Shown here: in pieces, positions 5,303 through 5,969 of the stretch | Position numbering within the stretch: position 1 is the stretch's first letter | Layout of the letters: every line of letters begins with the position of its first letter | Source: JAZKFT01 sp043760535 | Lineage (GTDB): Bacteria; Bacteroidota; Bacteroidia; Chitinophagales; Chitinophagaceae | Assembly (NCBI GenBank): GCA_043760535.1 | Contig: JAYUOV010000067.1 | Location: 1 to 5,969 of the forward strand | Direction of reading: 5' to 3' | DNA length: 5,969 bases | Notes under the pieces: generated by a model | Databases searched by the model: none | The model's input: the letters and a program-made list of their open reading frames with translations, nothing else | Told to the model about the DNA's origin: nothing | Made by a program: the position numbers and the translations under genes

Positions 5303-5969
5303 AGAATAAAAAAAACTGACCCTACTTATAAATAATTAATATACGGAAAATCTGTTAGCTGCAATTGTTAAGAAAGGCAAAGGGTTGTTAGTGGTTACTA
5401 TAAATAAGCAGAGAAAAACCCGCTAATGAATGAGCAGCAAGCAACCATTAGTAGCAACCGCTTTGCAGAAGACTTTTTTTTCATCTGTATGCTTAAAGAA
5501 TAAAAGTAAAAACCCCTTTATCAACATTAATTTTTGCCTACCAATACAAATACCCCACCTACAATTCAAATTAGATTTTACCGAAAGCTGCGCCAAAAAA
5601 CCAATCACATTAATTAAATTACTCTATATTAAAAAGATACAAACTTTAATCAAAAATAAGACATTGAACGCTTACGATACATAAAATTCAGACTCTGCTT
5701 TTATTTTTAAAGGCTGAATCCAATAATTTTTAAAAATAATTTCATTTTACTAATCCATTAAACCGATTGTGTTTCCTAATTTTTATTACAATTTAGCCCT
5801 AACTGGCTTGCAAAATATATTTTTTGTTTAATATTAAAGCTCAATTACTGCTGAATGTTTAAATATAAAAAAAATTTCAAAATAAATTATAACCGCTAAT
5901 TGGGGTTGGGCATCGTTAAATGCTTCCATTGAAATGCATTACCAGAAAGGGTTTGGCTAAATTAACCCA
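5303..5969. other. AT-rich region with no supportable gene
   Basis: With the 91 bp before it, this makes 758 bp upstream of the 516-codon gene with no recognisable gene. Open frames exist (for example 5430-5684 plus and 5423-5608 minus), but they overlap each other, have random-looking products and carry no promoter or domain. A weak inverted repeat ATTCAG/CTGAAT (5686-5691/5714-5719) and the palindrome ATTTTTAAAAAT are present. At the right edge a minus-strand frame ending at TAA 5918-5916 could be the tail of a gene outside the window, but its 17 codons cannot show this. I see no RNA gene, mobile element or repeat array here. Confidence 0.6.

Noticed and set aside
5430..5684. Plus-strand open frame of 84 codons in the AT-rich region
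   Set aside because: The product has no domain and random-looking composition driven by AT-rich codons. No promoter or neighbour supports it, and it overlaps an equally unsupported antisense frame (5423-5608).
5916..5969. Possible C-terminal tail of a minus-strand gene entering from the right edge
   Set aside because: Seventeen codons before TAA are too few to separate a real gene end from chance.
1..5969. CRISPR arrays, insertion sequences, phage genes or defence systems
   Set aside because: I found no regularly spaced repeats, transposase or integrase motifs, or target-site duplications. All identified genes have ordinary chromosomal character.

Overview
The window looks like chromosomal DNA from a member of the Bacteroidota, most likely close to Chitinophagaceae or another Sphingobacteriales-like group. 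This rests on four things. Gene starts have no Shine-Dalgarno sequence but are preceded by the Bacteroidota-type promoter (-33 TTG/TTTG, about 20 nt, -7 TAnnTTTG). The spacers are AT-rich. There is a short lipoprotein with a CKK mature end. The LuxE-like, UbiA-like and helical-repeat proteins are of kinds I associate with this phylum; that last point is family memory, not a search result.

Layout, left to right. Positions 1-785 (minus) hold most of a DegT/DnrJ/EryC1/StrS sugar aminotransferase. Its C-terminus is cut off by the left edge, and it has its own promoter in the 160-bp spacer behind it. Positions 952-2303 (minus) hold a two-gene unit: a small lipoprotein followed by a nine-helix UbiA-type membrane protein, joined by a TAATG stop/start overlap. 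Divergent from this unit, with only about 20 bp between start codons, is a plus-strand LuxE-family acyl-protein-synthetase-like gene (2324-3313). Next come a tRNA-Leu(CAA) gene (3396-3479) and a strong hairpin that can stop transcription from both sides. A 516-residue cytoplasmic alpha-helical-repeat protein of unknown function lies on the minus strand (3661-5211). The last 758 bp are AT-rich with no convincing gene, although small inverted repeats lie just upstream of the 516-residue gene.

How the genes might work together. The aminotransferase belongs to nucleotide-sugar biosynthesis for surface polysaccharide, but the rest of that pathway is not visible. The lipoprotein and UbiA-like protein are almost certainly co-transcribed, and their promoter overlaps the start region of the LuxE-like gene, so the three may be co-regulated. 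A LuxE-type carboxylate-activating enzyme next to a UbiA-type lipid-handling membrane protein suggests envelope lipid or acyl chemistry, but this is inference from position only. I see no phage, transposon, CRISPR or defence system, and no clear evidence of an undescribed multi-gene system. The most interesting parts are the stand-alone LuxE homologue, the UbiA-like protein lacking the usual first Asp-rich motif, and the very tight divergent junction.
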